Below are positions 1 to 9,451 of a stretch of DNA of 64,000 nt, piece after piece. The stretch is taken from the NCBI RefSeq assembly GCF_014196525.1, contig NZ_JACIDX010000009.1, positions 186,001 to 250,000 of the forward strand. The letters run 5' to 3'. The notes below the pieces were generated by a model. It saw only the letters and a list, made by a program, of their open reading frames with translations, had not been told where the DNA came from and did not search any database. The translations under genes and the position numbers were made by a program. The DNA is from Novosphingobium sediminicola. GTDB taxonomy: Bacteria > Pseudomonadota > Alphaproteobacteria > Sphingomonadales > Sphingomonadaceae. How positions within the stretch are numbered: position 1 is the stretch's first letter; every line of letters begins with the position of its first letter.

Positions 1-108
1 GGTCAGTTCCTCGCCCAGCCTCTGTTCCAGCGCCGAGAAAGTCGCATCCAGCCCATCAGCGGGAATATTGCCTGCCGCGCGGGCCAGCCAATCATCAATC
101 TGTGCCAC
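1..108 (-). CDS. Partial unknown protein, N-terminus only
   Basis: The first 36 codons of a leftward gene that leaves the window. The GTG start at 108 has an AAGGAGG ribosome binding site 5 bases upstream. The competing ATG just before it is out of frame and stops after a few codons. The visible peptide begins MAQIDDWLARAAGN and is acidic and helical. Its style recalls the cytoplasmic start of small anti-sigma or DUF proteins of sphingomonads, but nothing diagnostic is visible, so no function is assigned. It diverges from the serine hydrolase at 314, and the 205-base gap between them must hold both promoters. Confidence 0.55.
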   Translation of the reverse strand, partial: MAQIDDWLARAAGNIPADGLDATFSALEQRLGEELT

Positions 109-313
109 CCATTCCTCCTTCGCTCCAAAGATCATACGCATCTCGTCACAGCTTCCCCTCGGGATAGGCGAGGAGAAATGCGGATCAAGCCAAACTCACC
201 GCGAAAAATTGATATCGCATATACCAAATGGTTCATGCGGACCTCCTCGGCGCGGCGCAATATCGGCGCAACGCATGGCTCGTGAAAGCCGTGCCGCAGG
301 GAGATGGATCAAC

Positions 314-1549
314 ATGACTTTTGCATTTCGTCTGGCCGTGGGCGCGATGACCGGTTTGCTGATGGGGCCGACCGGCGTTTACGCCCAGCAACAGCTTCCC
401 GCCCAATTGAAGGGCGAGCTCCGCTCGGATGTGCCGGTGGCCACGCAGGTGATGCGCTGGCGCATGAATGATGCGGATGTGAACTCTTTTGCCTTTCGCA
501 ACATGGATCAGTTGTTCACCACGCGCCTTGTCGGCCATTCGGGGGCGCCCTCGCCCCTGCCCAAGGTCGAACGAGCGATGGACTTCACCTATTCCTTCGG
601 AGGCAAGACATGGACCGCCGAGCAGGCGCTGGAGCGGACCTATACCAACGCCCTGCTGATCATGAAGGACGGGCGGATCGTCACCGAGATCTATCGCAAC
701 GGGTCGAACGAACGCACGCGCTTCATGGGCTGGTCGATGACCAAGTCGATCACCTCGACCCTCGTAGGGGCGGCGCTGGCGGACGGTCTGATCGCCTCGC
801 TCGATGATCCGATCACCCGCTATCTGCCCGAATTGAAGGACGGCGGCTATGATGGCGTAACCATCCGCCAGATCCTGCAAATGCGATCAGGCGTCGATTA
901 TGAGGAACGCTACGATTTCGCCAATCCCGGCATCGCGGCCAGCAACCATATCAACGCGCTGGTCAAGAATGTCGCGCGTTTTGCCGATGTGGCCCGCACG
1001 ATCAAGCGCAAGTCCAAGCCGGGCGAGGTCTTTGCCTATAAGACGATCGACACCGCCGTGCTGGGCTGGATGATCGAAAGGGTCAGCGGCGGATCGGTGG
1101 CGGCCTATACCGCGCGCAAGCTGTGGGAACCGCTGGGCACCGAGGCGGACGGGTTCTACATCATGGATGGCGAACCGGGCATCGGGCGCGAGTTCAGCGG
1201 CGCCGGTTTCAACGCCACCCTGCGCGACTGGGCACGCTTTGGCCAGATGATGCTGGACCAGGGCGTGATCAACGGCAAGCGCGTGGTCAGCGCCGATTGG
1301 GTGAAGGCCGCGCAAGCCCCCGCCGGACCGGAAACCGGCCCCGAGGGCGGCTATGGCTATCAATGGTGGACCATGGCCAATTCGCCCGCCTATTCGGCCA
1401 TCGGGCTGCAAGGGCAGTATGTCTACATCGATCCGGCAAGCCGCACCATTGTGGTCAAGCTGAGCTATTTCCCGCCGCAGGACGGCGAAGTGAGCCAGGA
1501 AACCTTGGCATTTATGGCCGCAGCCTCGGCGTGGAAGCCCCAATCATAA
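314..1549 (+). CDS. Secreted serine hydrolase, beta-lactamase (class C-like) family
   Basis: A 411-residue exported hydrolase of the beta-lactamase/esterase family (Pfam Beta-lactamase). The ATG at 314 is chosen because GGGAG lies about 10 bases upstream and a signal peptide follows, with a likely cut after VYAQ. The nucleophile motif SMTK is at about residues 141-144 (SxxK). The second motif is FAYKTIDT, with a Tyr where class C enzymes have YxN. A late GLQGQYVYIDP segment matches the third motif region. Such proteins are often esterases, amidases or D-aminopeptidases rather than antibiotic-resistance enzymes. The gene lies 25 bases before a TonB receptor, so the pair probably processes and imports one substrate. 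The substrate cannot be told from sequence. Confidence 0.88.
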   Translation: MTFAFRLAVGAMTGLLMGPTGVYAQQQLPAQLKGELRSDVPVATQVMRWRMNDADVNSFAFRNMDQLFTTRLVGHSGAPSPLPKVERAMDFTYSFGGKTWTAEQALERTYTNALLIMKDGRIVTEIYRNGSNERTRFMGWSMTKSITSTLVGAALADGLIASLDDPITRYLPELKDGGYDGVTIRQILQMRSGVDYEERYDFANPGIAASNHINALVKNVARFADVARTIKRKSKPGEVFAYKTIDTAVLGWMIERVSGGSVAAYTARKLWEPLGTEADGFYIMDGEPGIGREFSGAGFNATLRDWARFGQMMLDQGVINGKRVVSADWVKAAQAPAGPETGPEGGYGYQWWTMANSPAYSAIGLQGQYVYIDPASRTIVVKLSYFPPQDGEVSQETLAFMAAASAWKPQS

Positions 1550-1574
1550 GAATATAAAACAAAGGGAGGGAAAC

Positions 1575-3773
1575 ATGAAACTACACTCTATGCTGGGGGG
1601 CGCTCTCGCGCTCGCCCTTGCTTTTCAATCGGATGCGGGTCTGGCCCAAACGCAGCCAGCACCCGCCGCGCCAGAGGCCGCCAGTCAGGGCGTCGGCGAC
1701 ATCATCGTCACCGCCCAGCGGCGCAAGGAGAAGCTGCAGGATCTGGCGGTCGCGGCGACAGCCTTCGATTCCCGCTCACTGGCCGCCAAGGGCGTGACCA
1801 ATCTGGCCGATCTGCAAAATGCCAGCCCGGCCCTTTCGATCTCCGATGGCGGGATTACCCAGTCGATCAACATCCGCGGCATCGGTCTGGCCAGCAATTC
1901 GCCCAGCGTGACGGCCGGTGTCGCCACCTATGTCGATGGCCTGTTTCAGCCCCCCATCGTTCAGGCCAACAGCTTTTACGATCTGGCCGGCGTCGAGGTG
2001 CTGCGCGGGCCGCAAGGGACGCTGGTTGGATCAAACTCGACCGGCGGCGCGATCTTCATCAACACGCAGAACCCGCAGCTCAACAAGGGCCTCGGCGGCT
2101 ATGCCACGGCGGGCTTAGGCAATTACAATTCGTTCCAGTCCGAAGGCGCGGTGAACCTGCCGGTTTCCGACACATTCGGGCTGCGCGCGGCCGGTTTCTA
2201 TCGCAGCCATCGCAGCTATTACACCAGCGTCGGCCCGGTGCCCACGGATGCGGGCAAGCTGCAGGAGGGCGGCGGTCGCCTGACCGCCATGTGGAAGCCC
2301 GGATCGTTTCAGGCCATCGCAAAGGTCTCGTTCAATGACCGCAACACGGGCGGCTATGCCTATCGCCCGATCCTTGGCACGCCCTTTGACGCCTACCGCG
2401 TCGGCGACATCCGCACGCTCAGCTTTGACACGCCAGTCGCCAACCGCGAACACGCCTTTCAGGCCAGCCTTGAGTTGAAACAGGAATTGGCCAGCGGGAT
2501 CGTGCTCCGTTCGGTCACGGGGTATCAGAACAAGCGGATCAATGCGCTCAACGATGTCGATGCTTCGACCGGGCCGGGCGGGGTGGCGGAAAACTATTTC
2601 GCGGGCGAAAAGGTCTATACGCAGGAAATCAACATCATCTCGCCCACGGCGGGGCGGTTTGACTGGATTCTGGGCGGCTATTTCCAGCGCAACGATATCC
2701 GCATCCGAATCCTTCAGGATCAGGGCGGTTTTCCCACCGACATCATCGGCGGCAACCAGCGCACAACGACCGGCCTGTTTGCACAGGGCAATTACGAGAT
2801 CGTGCCGGGCCTTGAGGCGCAATTGGGCGCGCGCTATTCGACCTATAAGGCCACCGGCTATGGCAATGTCACCATTGGGCGCGGCATTCCCGGCTTTCCC
2901 TCGGCGGGCCTTGCCGTTGCCTCGCTGGCGGGCGAGCATAAGGATTCGCTGGCAACCGGCAAATTCGCGCTCAACTGGAAGATCGACCGCGACAACCTGC
3001 TCTATGCGCTGGTTGCGCGCGGGTACAAGCCGGGCGGCTTCAATTCGCCCACATCGAACTTCGACCCCGAACGCGTGATCAGCTATGAGGCGGGCTGGAA
3101 ATCAGCCTTTCTGCACAACCGCATCCGCACGCAGTTGAGCGCTTTCTACAATCAATACGCGAATTTCCAGTTCAACGTGGTCGAACCCAGCACCGGCTTT
3201 TCGGGCGTGGAAAACATCTCCACGGTCAAGATCAAGGGCGTGGAGGCGCAGGTGCAGGGACGCTTTGGCGCCTTTGGCTTTGACGCCAATGTTGCCTTTG
3301 TGGATTCGCATCTGGCCAGCGTGACCTTTGTCAACACGCGCCAGTTGGGCGGGGCCAATCTGGGGCCGCAATGCCCGGTCGGCCAGCCATCCTCGCCGCC
3401 GCTCTGCTTTGACTATCGGCCCTTTATCCAGACCACAGGGGGCGGCCCCAATCTCTATGCGCCGCGCCTGACATGGGGCGGCGGGTTTGAATATGAGCTG
3501 TCGCTGGGCGGTGAGGTAACGCTGACGCCTCGGGTCAACTATGCCTATGTCGGTGAGCAGTTCACCTATATCGGCTATTCGCCGCTGTCGGACCGGCTCA
3601 ATGCGCGTGGGCTGCTTTCAGCCATTCTGACGCTTAAGCTGAACGAAAGGCTGAAAGTCGAGGCATGGGGCACCAACCTGACGAACAAGCAATATATCAC
3701 GGGCCAATTGAATTCGAACGAATTCTATGGGGCCCCGCGTGAGTTTGGCGTCAAGCTGAACGTAACGTTCTAA
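1575..3773 (+). CDS. TonB-dependent outer-membrane receptor
   Basis: A 732-residue TonB-dependent receptor. It has a signal peptide (cut near GLAQ) and a TonB-box-like IIVTAQRRKEKLQD segment near residue 45. The plug domain contains LRGPQGTLVGSNSTGGAIFI, followed by a long beta-barrel that ends in the aromatic residue of LNVTF, the usual outer-membrane assembly signal. The start has a strong GGGAGG site. It belongs to the large sphingomonad receptor group used for plant compounds, aromatics and oligosaccharides rather than the siderophore group. It is 25 bases downstream of the serine hydrolase and probably co-transcribed with it. The ligand is unknown. Confidence 0.93.
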   Translation: MKLHSMLGGALALALAFQSDAGLAQTQPAPAAPEAASQGVGDIIVTAQRRKEKLQDLAVAATAFDSRSLAAKGVTNLADLQNASPALSISDGGITQSINIRGIGLASNSPSVTAGVATYVDGLFQPPIVQANSFYDLAGVEVLRGPQGTLVGSNSTGGAIFINTQNPQLNKGLGGYATAGLGNYNSFQSEGAVNLPVSDTFGLRAAGFYRSHRSYYTSVGPVPTDAGKLQEGGGRLTAMWKPGSFQAIAKVSFNDRNTGGYAYRPILGTPFDAYRVGDIRTLSFDTPVANREHAFQASLELKQELASGIVLRSVTGYQNKRINALNDVDASTGPGGVAENYFAGEKVYTQEINIISPTAGRFDWILGGYFQRNDIRIRILQDQGGFPTDIIGGNQRTTTGLFAQGNYEIVPGLEAQLGARYSTYKATGYGNVTIGRGIPGFPSAGLAVASLAGEHKDSLATGKFALNWKIDRDNLLYALVARGYKPGGFNSPTSNFDPERVISYEAGWKSAFLHNRIRTQLSAFYNQYANFQFNVVEPSTGFSGVENISTVKIKGVEAQVQGRFGAFGFDANVAFVDSHLASVTFVNTRQLGGANLGPQCPVGQPSSPPLCFDYRPFIQTTGGGPNLYAPRLTWGGGFEYELSLGGEVTLTPRVNYAYVGEQFTYIGYSPLSDRLNARGLLSAILTLKLNERLKVEAWGTNLTNKQYITGQLNSNEFYGAPREFGVKLNVTF

Positions 3774-3781
3774 TGGCCGGA

Positions 3782-3806
3782 CCGGGGCGGCGGCAATCCG
3801 CCCCGG
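3782..3806. terminator. Hairpin between convergent receptor and LuxR genes
   Basis: A perfect 9-base inverted repeat, CCGGGGCGG and CCGCCCCGG, around a 7-base loop. It lies between the stops of the receptor (3773) and the leftward regulator (3812). There is no T tract on either side, so it may be a transcript-end stabiliser or a weak bidirectional terminator. Confidence 0.4.
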
Positions 3807-3811
3807 CCACC

Positions 3812-4900
3812 CTAGAGCCGCGCCAGCGACTGGCAGACCTGCCGGACCAGATCAGCCTGACGGCCAACCCCGGCCTTGGCCAGCGCGCTTTTCAGCTGCA
3901 TCCTTGCGGTGCCTTCGGCAATGCCGCGATGGGCGGCGAAATCCTTGACCGTCATGCCGCCCACCAGATGCGTGGTCAGCATGGCCTCGGCCATGGTCAG
4001 GCCGAACAGGTCGGCCACTTCAGCCGCATTGATGCTGGGCGCCGTGGCGGGCGAGCAGAGCGCGACAAGCGCGAGATTATCCCCCGGACGGTCGGCGGCA
4101 TCGCGGCGCAGCACGCGAAGATGCAGCACTTGGCCGGGCCCATCCCCAGCGATGCGGCAGGTGTCGCCCCGCTGTCCTCTGATGGCATCCCGAACCATCA
4201 GATCGGCATCCATCGCGCGAAACCGCAACCTGCCGCCTGATCCCGACATCTGCGGCAGCGTGCCCACAAGCCCTTCGGTCGCCGCATTCATCCACCGAAT
4301 GTTGAGATCCCTATCGCAGACGATGAGCGCAAGGCTGGTTGAATCCATGAAGGCTTCGGTTATCGAAAGCCGCGCCTCATAGCCCGCAATTTTGCCCAAA
4401 AGGCTCGAAGCCTGCCGGAAATGGGGCAAAAGCTGGTTCAGAAAGCCCAGATCCGCCTCGGTCATGTCGCGGCCATCGCCAAGGTGACGATGGAAAATCA
4501 TCGTCGTATGTTCGCCCGGCGCGGTCTTGCACCCCAGCCAGAATCCCGGCCCCAGACCACAGGTGGCCAGACCATGGCGCAAAGCCTCCCGATCAGCGGC
4601 GGTGAAAGCCAGACTGCGCTGATCGCTCTCGATCTCGTCCTGTCCGCGCGGTTCGGTGTCGCGGCGAAAGCGGGGGTTGAGCGGCGAATTGGCCCAGGCA
4701 TCGTGGCGCTCCGCCTCCTGTGTGGACCATGTATCGCGCCGACAAATGAACGGGACCAGATCGTCCTTATGCGCAACAAGGCTCTGAAACACCGCGCTGG
4801 CCACCCCCAGACGCAACTTTATTGCATCGAGCACGGCGGTCCAGCGCAGTTCCTCGCCTACCGCGCCATACATCGTGGCAATGAGTTGGTTGTCATCCAC
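3812..4900 (-). CDS. LuxR-type HTH transcriptional regulator
   Basis: A 362-residue regulator. The last 65 residues form a LuxR-like DNA-binding domain ([19 protein letters not shown], then a recognition helix in [19 protein letters not shown]). The first 280 residues hold a PAS-like sensing region ([18 protein letters not shown]), so it likely responds to a small molecule. The GTG at 4900 is preferred, with GAGAGGAG upstream. An ATG at 4873 is the alternative. An open frame continues upstream to 5431 but runs antisense through the ABC ATPase gene and is not coding. It is convergent with the receptor at 1575 and divergent from yadG, so either could be its target. Confidence 0.85.
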   Translation of the reverse strand: MDDNQLIATMYGAVGEELRWTAVLDAIKLRLGVASAVFQSLVAHKDDLVPFICRRDTWSTQEAERHDAWANSPLNPRFRRDTEPRGQDEIESDQRSLAFTAADREALRHGLATCGLGPGFWLGCKTAPGEHTTMIFHRHLGDGRDMTEADLGFLNQLLPHFRQASSLLGKIAGYEARLSITEAFMDSTSLALIVCDRDLNIRWMNAATEGLVGTLPQMSGSGGRLRFRAMDADLMVRDAIRGQRGDTCRIAGDGPGQVLHLRVLRRDAADRPGDNLALVALCSPATAPSINAAEVADLFGLTMAEAMLTTHLVGGMTVKDFAAHRGIAEGTARMQLKSALAKAGVGRQADLVRQVCQSLARL

Positions 4901-4993
4901 CGGCCAATGCCGCTCCTCTCTGCCCCTCACGGTGCTCTTTGGCCCGTTTGATCGCCAATCTAGCCTGATTCCATCGGCAAGGCGAGATCCGTT

Positions 4994-5022
4994 GCGCCGA
5001 CGATATATTTGGCGGTCGGCGC
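4994..5022. promoter_or_regulatory. Inverted repeat in the LuxR/yadG divergent promoter
   Basis: GCGCCGAC and GTCGGCGC, 8-base perfect arms with a 13-base AT-richer centre. It lies in the 208-base region between the divergent LuxR-type gene and yadG. The position suits an operator, but a transcript hairpin is equally possible. Confidence 0.3.
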
Positions 5023-5108
5023 GTTGTCGGTCTGGACATCCGCTCCGGCCGCGCCATCTTGGGCGCGACGGCGCATCCTGCCGTCCATGTCCCCCACATG
5101 GAGGCTCC

Positions 5109-6035
5109 ATGCCTGCGATCCTTTCGATCGAAGCACTCGGCAAGCAATATAAATCCGGCCACAAGGCGCTTGAAGGCGTCGATCTGTCCATAGAACGAGG
5201 CGAAATTTTCGCGCTGCTCGGCCCCAATGGCGCGGGTAAGACAACCCTTATCAGCATCATCTGCGGCACCGTGACCCGCACCGCAGGCACGATTTCCGTG
5301 GCCGGACATGACATTGACCATGCCCGCCGCGAGGCCCGCCAGCGCATCGGCCTTGTGCCGCAGGAAATTGCGCTGGATATGTTCTCGACGGTGCTCAACA
5401 CCGTGCGCTTCAGCCGGGGCCTGTTCGGCAAGGCGCCTGATCCGGCCTATATCGAGGAAATCCTGCGCGACCTCTCGCTGTGGGACAAACGCAATGCGCG
5501 CATCATGGAATTGTCGGGCGGCATGAAGCGCCGCGTGATGATCGCCAAGGCGTTGAGCCATGAACCCGAATTGCTGTTCCTCGACGAGCCGACGGCGGGC
5601 GTGGACGTCAATCTGCGCCGCGACATGTGGGCGCTGGTGCGCAAGCTGCGCGAGCGGGGGATGACGATCATCCTGACCACCCATTACATCGAGGAGGCCG
5701 AGGAAATGGCGGACCGCGTGGGCGTCATCAACGGCGGTCGGCTGCTGCTGGTCGAGGACAAGGACGCACTGATGCGCAAGATGGGCAAGCGGCAACTGAC
5801 CCTGACATTGCAGGCACCCTTGGCCACGATTCCTGACGAGCTTGCCGAGTGGTCGCTTGTGCTGGCCGAGGATGGGTTGCGTCTGATCTACAGTTTCGAT
5901 GCGCAGGCCGAGGACACCGGCATGCCCGCTCTGCTCCACCGCATGAGCGAATTGGGCATTGCCTATCGCGATCTCGACACCAGCCGCAGCACGCTGGAGG
6001 ATATTTTCGTCAATCTGGTGGAGAAAGCGGCATGA
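5109..6035 (+). CDS. yadG: ABC-2 transporter ATP-binding protein, YadG-like
   Basis: A 308-residue ABC ATPase. It has Walker [10 protein letters not shown] near residue 38, the Q-loop in GLVPQE, signature LSGGM, Walker B LLFLDEPT with the D-loop, and the switch His in THYIEEAEE. The order and spacing ([19 protein letters not shown]) closely follow E. coli YadG. The ATG at 5109 follows GGAGG by 5 bases and replaces a longer upstream frame that crosses the regulatory region. It overlaps yadH by 4 bases (ATGA), a classic coupled ATPase-permease pair. The substrate of YadGH is unknown; export of a lipid or small hydrophobic compound is plausible. Confidence 0.92.
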   Translation: MPAILSIEALGKQYKSGHKALEGVDLSIERGEIFALLGPNGAGKTTLISIICGTVTRTAGTISVAGHDIDHARREARQRIGLVPQEIALDMFSTVLNTVRFSRGLFGKAPDPAYIEEILRDLSLWDKRNARIMELSGGMKRRVMIAKALSHEPELLFLDEPTAGVDVNLRRDMWALVRKLRERGMTIILTTHYIEEAEEMADRVGVINGGRLLLVEDKDALMRKMGKRQLTLTLQAPLATIPDELAEWSLVLAEDGLRLIYSFDAQAEDTGMPALLHRMSELGIAYRDLDTSRSTLEDIFVNLVEKAA

Positions 6036-6802
6036 GCGGGGTGAACCTCCACGGTATCTGGGCGATTTACCGCACCGAAATGGCCCGCTCGATCCGCACC
6101 GTCTGGCAAAGCGTGGCGACGCCTGTCATCACCACGGCGCTCTATTTCATCGTCTTTGGCGGCGCCATCGGCTCGCGGATGAGCCATGTCGGCGGGGTGG
6201 GCTATGGCGCCTTCATCGTGCCGGGCCTGATCATGCTCAGCCTTTTGACTCAAAGCATCTCGAACGCCTCCATCGGCATCTATTTTCCCAAATTCACCGG
6301 CACGATGTTCGAAATCCTCTCGGCCCCGCTCAATGCGGTCGAGGCGGTGGTCGGCTATGTCGGCGCGGCGGCGACCAAATCGGTGGTGATCGGCCTTATC
6401 ATCCTTGCCACGGCCACCTTCTTTACCGATGTGCGCATCCTGCATCCGGTGTGGATGGTCGCCTTCCTGCTGCTGACCTCGCTGACTTTCAGCCTGTTCG
6501 GCTTTCTCATCGGCATCTGGGCCAAGAATTTCGAGCAGTTGGCGATCATTCCCTCGCTGGTCATCACCCCGCTGACCTTCCTTGGCGGCGCATTCTATTC
6601 GATCGACATGCTGCCCCAGCCGTGGCGCACGGTCAGCCTGTTCAACCCGGTGGTGTATCTGGTCAGCGGCTTTCGCTGGAGCTTCTATGGCCTTGGCGAT
6701 GTCGGGGTCGGCGCCAGCCTTGCGTTCACCGCAGGCTTCATGGCGCTGTGCCTGATCGCTCTGGCGTGGATTTTCCGCACCGGATGGCGGCTCAAGCCCT
6801 AA
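6032..6802 (+). CDS. yadH: ABC-2 type permease, YadH-like
   Basis: A 256-residue integral membrane protein with six predicted helices of the ABC-2 permease fold. Hallmarks shared with E. coli YadH are an early [14 protein letters not shown] segment, FIVPGLIM, and the late [23 protein letters not shown] block. The start ATG overlaps the stop of yadG. It forms the membrane half of the exporter. The gene's stop falls exactly where a decayed dehydrogenase sequence begins, so its native downstream neighbour has been lost. Confidence 0.92.
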   Translation: MSGVNLHGIWAIYRTEMARSIRTVWQSVATPVITTALYFIVFGGAIGSRMSHVGGVGYGAFIVPGLIMLSLLTQSISNASIGIYFPKFTGTMFEILSAPLNAVEAVVGYVGAAATKSVVIGLIILATATFFTDVRILHPVWMVAFLLLTSLTFSLFGFLIGIWAKNFEQLAIIPSLVITPLTFLGGAFYSIDMLPQPWRTVSLFNPVVYLVSGFRWSFYGLGDVGVGASLAFTAGFMALCLIALAWIFRTGWRLKP

Positions 6803-6984
6803 GCGGCATCATCAATGCAAAGGTTCCGGCACATATGAAACCGCATGCCATCCTGATCAACATCGCGCGGAGCGATGTGGTGGATGAAGCCGCGCTGGTC
6901 GATGCATTGGCAATGGGGTTGCGCGCCTTGGCCAATCCTGACGACTTGGCACAGGGCCGCTCTCCAAGAGCCGTTCGGTCATGA
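6802..6984 (+). pseudogene. D-2-hydroxyacid dehydrogenase relic (glyoxylate/hydroxypyruvate reductase type)
   Basis: One frame reads GIINAKVPAHM and then KPHAILINIARSDVVDEA, then LVDALAMG. This is the well-conserved block of D-2-hydroxyacid dehydrogenases that includes the catalytic Arg (in IAR). The sequence upstream belongs to yadH, so the N-terminal two thirds are gone. After ALAMG the match fades (LRALANPDDLAQGRSPRAVRS) and the glycine-rich and His/PH segments are missing. The frame ends at 6984, overlapping the ATG of the glycerate kinase by 4 bases. This fits former translational coupling of reductase and kinase. Confidence 0.75.
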
Positions 6985-7859
6985 GCGATCTTACATCAAG
7001 GCTGATTGTCGACGAGCGCTTGCCTGACACTTATGGGGAAACGGTTGATCGCTGGTGGCGACCGCTGGCGCGAAAGATCGCCGACTGGCACCGCATGACA
7101 CATGCGCCGATCGTCGTGGGCGTAAACGGGGCGCAGGGCAGTGGCAAATCCACCCTTTGCCGTTTCCTTCAGGAAGCCCTGCTGCCCGAGCTGGGGCTCA
7201 CGGCCGTTACCCTGTCGCTTGATGACCTTTATCTGCCGCTGGCCGAGCGGCAGAGGATGGCGCAGGAGGTCCACCCGCTGTTCCGCACACGCGGCGTTCC
7301 CGGCACGCATGACGTTGCCATGGGAATGGCGTTGATCGACAGCCTGCGGGCCGGGGCGCGGGTGTTGATACCCCGCTTCAGCAAAAGCGCGGACGACCGT
7401 ATGCCGCCGCAGAATTGGGTCGAATGTTCAGTTCGGCCCGATGTCATCCTGTTCGAAGGATGGTGCGTGGGGGCAAGACTGCAGGATCACAGCAGCCTGA
7501 CCGCACCGATCAACGCTCTGGAAGCGCAGGAGGACCCGCAAGGCATCTGGCGCAGTCATGTCAATGACGCGCTGCGCACTGACTATGCGCGCTGGTTTTC
7601 CGCCATCGACCATATGGTGATGCTGAAACCGCCGTCTTTCGACCATGTTCTGGCCAACAGGATACTGCAGGAACACAAGCTGCGCGAAGCCCGGCCGGAT
7701 TCCCCCGCAGCCATGGATGACGATGCGGTCAAACGTTTCGTAAGCCATTACGAACGTCTGACCCGCCATATGCTGATCGACCTGTCGCCGCGCGTCGATG
7801 TCCTGATCGAGCTCGATGCCCGGCAAAACCCTGTTCATAGCCGTGGGCTGCTGTTTTGA
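6981..7859 (+). CDS. D-glycerate 3-kinase-like P-loop kinase
   Basis: A 292-residue cytosolic kinase. The P-loop GAQGSGKS is at residues 50-57. SLDDLYLP follows, then the motif HPLFRTRGVPGTHDV, typical of the plant and bacterial D-glycerate 3-kinase (GLYK) family, which also resembles uridine kinase and pantothenate kinase. Predicted reaction: ATP plus D-glycerate to 3-phosphoglycerate. The ATG at 6981 overlaps the end of the hydroxyacid dehydrogenase relic. That enzyme would supply D-glycerate from hydroxypyruvate. With the hydroxypyruvate-isomerase-like gene at 9448 this suggests a former glyoxylate-to-glycerate route. Confidence 0.85.
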   Translation: MSDLTSRLIVDERLPDTYGETVDRWWRPLARKIADWHRMTHAPIVVGVNGAQGSGKSTLCRFLQEALLPELGLTAVTLSLDDLYLPLAERQRMAQEVHPLFRTRGVPGTHDVAMGMALIDSLRAGARVLIPRFSKSADDRMPPQNWVECSVRPDVILFEGWCVGARLQDHSSLTAPINALEAQEDPQGIWRSHVNDALRTDYARWFSAIDHMVMLKPPSFDHVLANRILQEHKLREARPDSPAAMDDDAVKRFVSHYERLTRHMLIDLSPRVDVLIELDARQNPVHSRGLLF

Positions 7860-8016
7860 CGCAGGATATTGGCAAGGACAGGAACCCGGCAGAACCGGCA
7901 AGGCCCCGCCGAATGCGGTCCAATTGCCTCGGTCTGGTCTCATGCGATCTTTCCTAGACGACAGCGTATGTCGGGCCTAAGGGCATCGTTTTCAGGCTCT
8001 GGACAAGAGGCCCGCT

Positions 8017-9294
8017 GTGTCGATTGACCGACAAGCCAATACATTGCATCCCCGCTTGCGCTGGACCGGAACATTGGCGTCGCGGATCGCCGCGATCCTT
8101 GGCGCGATGGCGCTGGCGCTGGCGGCCATCGCGTTTGCCCAAGGCGGAGAATGGGCCCAGCGCACCTTTCTTGCGCTCTATCGCCACGCGCCATGGGCGC
8201 CGCTGATCCTGACCCCTGCCCTGTTCATGATGGTGGTCTGGTTCACGCGCCGCTTCTGGCCGCTGGCACGGGCCTCGGGCATTCCACAGGTGATGGCGGC
8301 CTGTCACAAGCCCGATGGAGCCAAAGCCGCGGCGCTGCTTTCCCCATCGACGGCGGCGGCCAAATTTGTCGGCACGATATTGATCCTGCTGGCAGGCGGA
8401 TCGGCCGGGCGCGAAGGGCCCACGGTGCAGATCAGCGCCTCGATCATGATGGCGGTGAACCGGATGCTGCGGGTGCCGATTACCTCGGGCGTGGTGATCG
8501 CAGGCGGCGCGGCGGGCGTTGCTGCGGCCTTCAACACGCCGCTGGCCGGGGTGGCCTTCGCCATTGAGGAACTGGCGGCCGCGTTTGAGCAAAAGGTCGC
8601 GGTGCAGGTGATGGCGGCGGTGATGATCGCGGGTCTGGTCAGTCTGGGCCTTTCGGGCGACTATATCTACTTTGGCGCGATGAGTGCGGCGCTGGACCTG
8701 CGCACCATGCTGATCGTTGTGCCGCTGGCAGGGGTCTGCGGCGGCCTGCTGGGCGGATTGTTTGCCCGCGCCATGGTTGCCATGGCATGGTCGGGCGCGC
8801 CCTGGCTGGCAAGAATAAAGGCGCGGCCGCTGGTTCTGGCCGGGATATGTGGGCTGATCGTGGCGATCACGGGGATTGCCAGCAATGGGCTGTCATGGGG
8901 AACCGGCTATGAGACCACTCGGGCCCTGCTCGAAGGGCATCACACTTCGCTGATCTTCGGCCCGGCCAAGCTGATTTCCACGTTGGCCACGGCGCTGAGC
9001 GGCGCGCCGGGAGGCATCTTTGCCCCTTCGCTCTCGGTGGGCGCAGGGCTGGGGCAAGGTCTGGCGATGATCTTTCCCACCCATGCCAGCGGAGCCATCG
9101 TGGTGCTGGGCATCGTGGGCTATTTTTCCGGCGTAGTGCGCGCGCCGCTGACGGCGATCATCATCGTGATGGAGATGACCGCCGACCGCTCCATGATCCT
9201 GCCGCTGTTCGGCACCGCCCTCATCGCGGACTGGATCAGCGCGATGGTATGTCGGCCGAAACTGTACCACGCCTTATCCTTGAGCTTTCGGTAA
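8017..9294 (+). CDS. ClC-family chloride channel/antiporter
   Basis: A 425-residue membrane protein with about ten helices. Family marks are ASGIPQ near 87-91, GREGP at 131-135 with the gating Glu at 133, FAIEE near 181-185 (the second Glu equals the proton Glu of E. coli ClC), GGIFAPSLSVGAGLG, and a late KLYHAL whose Tyr may be the central anion-coordinating residue. The presence of both Glu residues predicts a proton-coupled Cl-/H+ antiporter rather than a channel. The GTG start has AAGAGG upstream. No C-terminal CBS domains are present. I looked for a fluoride riboswitch in the 157-base gap upstream and saw none. Confidence 0.92.
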   Translation: MSIDRQANTLHPRLRWTGTLASRIAAILGAMALALAAIAFAQGGEWAQRTFLALYRHAPWAPLILTPALFMMVVWFTRRFWPLARASGIPQVMAACHKPDGAKAAALLSPSTAAAKFVGTILILLAGGSAGREGPTVQISASIMMAVNRMLRVPITSGVVIAGGAAGVAAAFNTPLAGVAFAIEELAAAFEQKVAVQVMAAVMIAGLVSLGLSGDYIYFGAMSAALDLRTMLIVVPLAGVCGGLLGGLFARAMVAMAWSGAPWLARIKARPLVLAGICGLIVAITGIASNGLSWGTGYETTRALLEGHHTSLIFGPAKLISTLATALSGAPGGIFAPSLSVGAGLGQGLAMIFPTHASGAIVVLGIVGYFSGVVRAPLTAIIIVMEMTADRSMILPLFGTALIADWISAMVCRPKLYHALSLSFR

Positions 9295-9385
9295 GGTCCT
9301 TCATCAATTCGGGCAAGCAACAGTTGGTGGTTACGCGGCGGGCGGCTATGATCTTGTGATCGCCCTCGCCGAAGGAGCAGACCCT

Positions 9386-9451
9386 ATGCATACGAGATCC
9401 GCCGATACGGCCGATGGCGCCGCCCTTTCCCATTCTGAAAGGGCCGGATGA
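9386..9451 (+). CDS. Possible 21-residue upstream ORF coupled to the isomerase gene
   Basis: ATG at 9386 with a good GAAGGAG site 8 bases upstream opens a 21-codon frame (MHTRSADTADGAALSHSERAG). Its TGA overlaps the start of the next gene in an ATGA arrangement. The peptide has no recognised motif. It may be a leader that couples translation, or chance. The next gene lacks a strong ribosome site of its own, which supports coupling. Confidence 0.35.
   Translation: MHTRSADTADGAALSHSERAG

Noticed and set aside
314-1549. Antibiotic-resistance beta-lactamase
   Set aside because: Motifs and length fit the broad serine hydrolase family; the second motif is atypical for true class C enzymes and the gene is paired with a TonB receptor.
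4901-5431. Long minus-strand extension of the LuxR gene through the ABC ATPase region
   Set aside because: It runs antisense to yadG with no regulator-like sequence; the GTG at 4900 and ATG at 4873 give the normal protein.
7860-8016. Fluoride riboswitch upstream of the ClC gene
   Set aside because: No GGNGATGG-type core in the 157-base gap; the protein also has Cl-/H+ antiporter residues rather than the CLC-F pattern.
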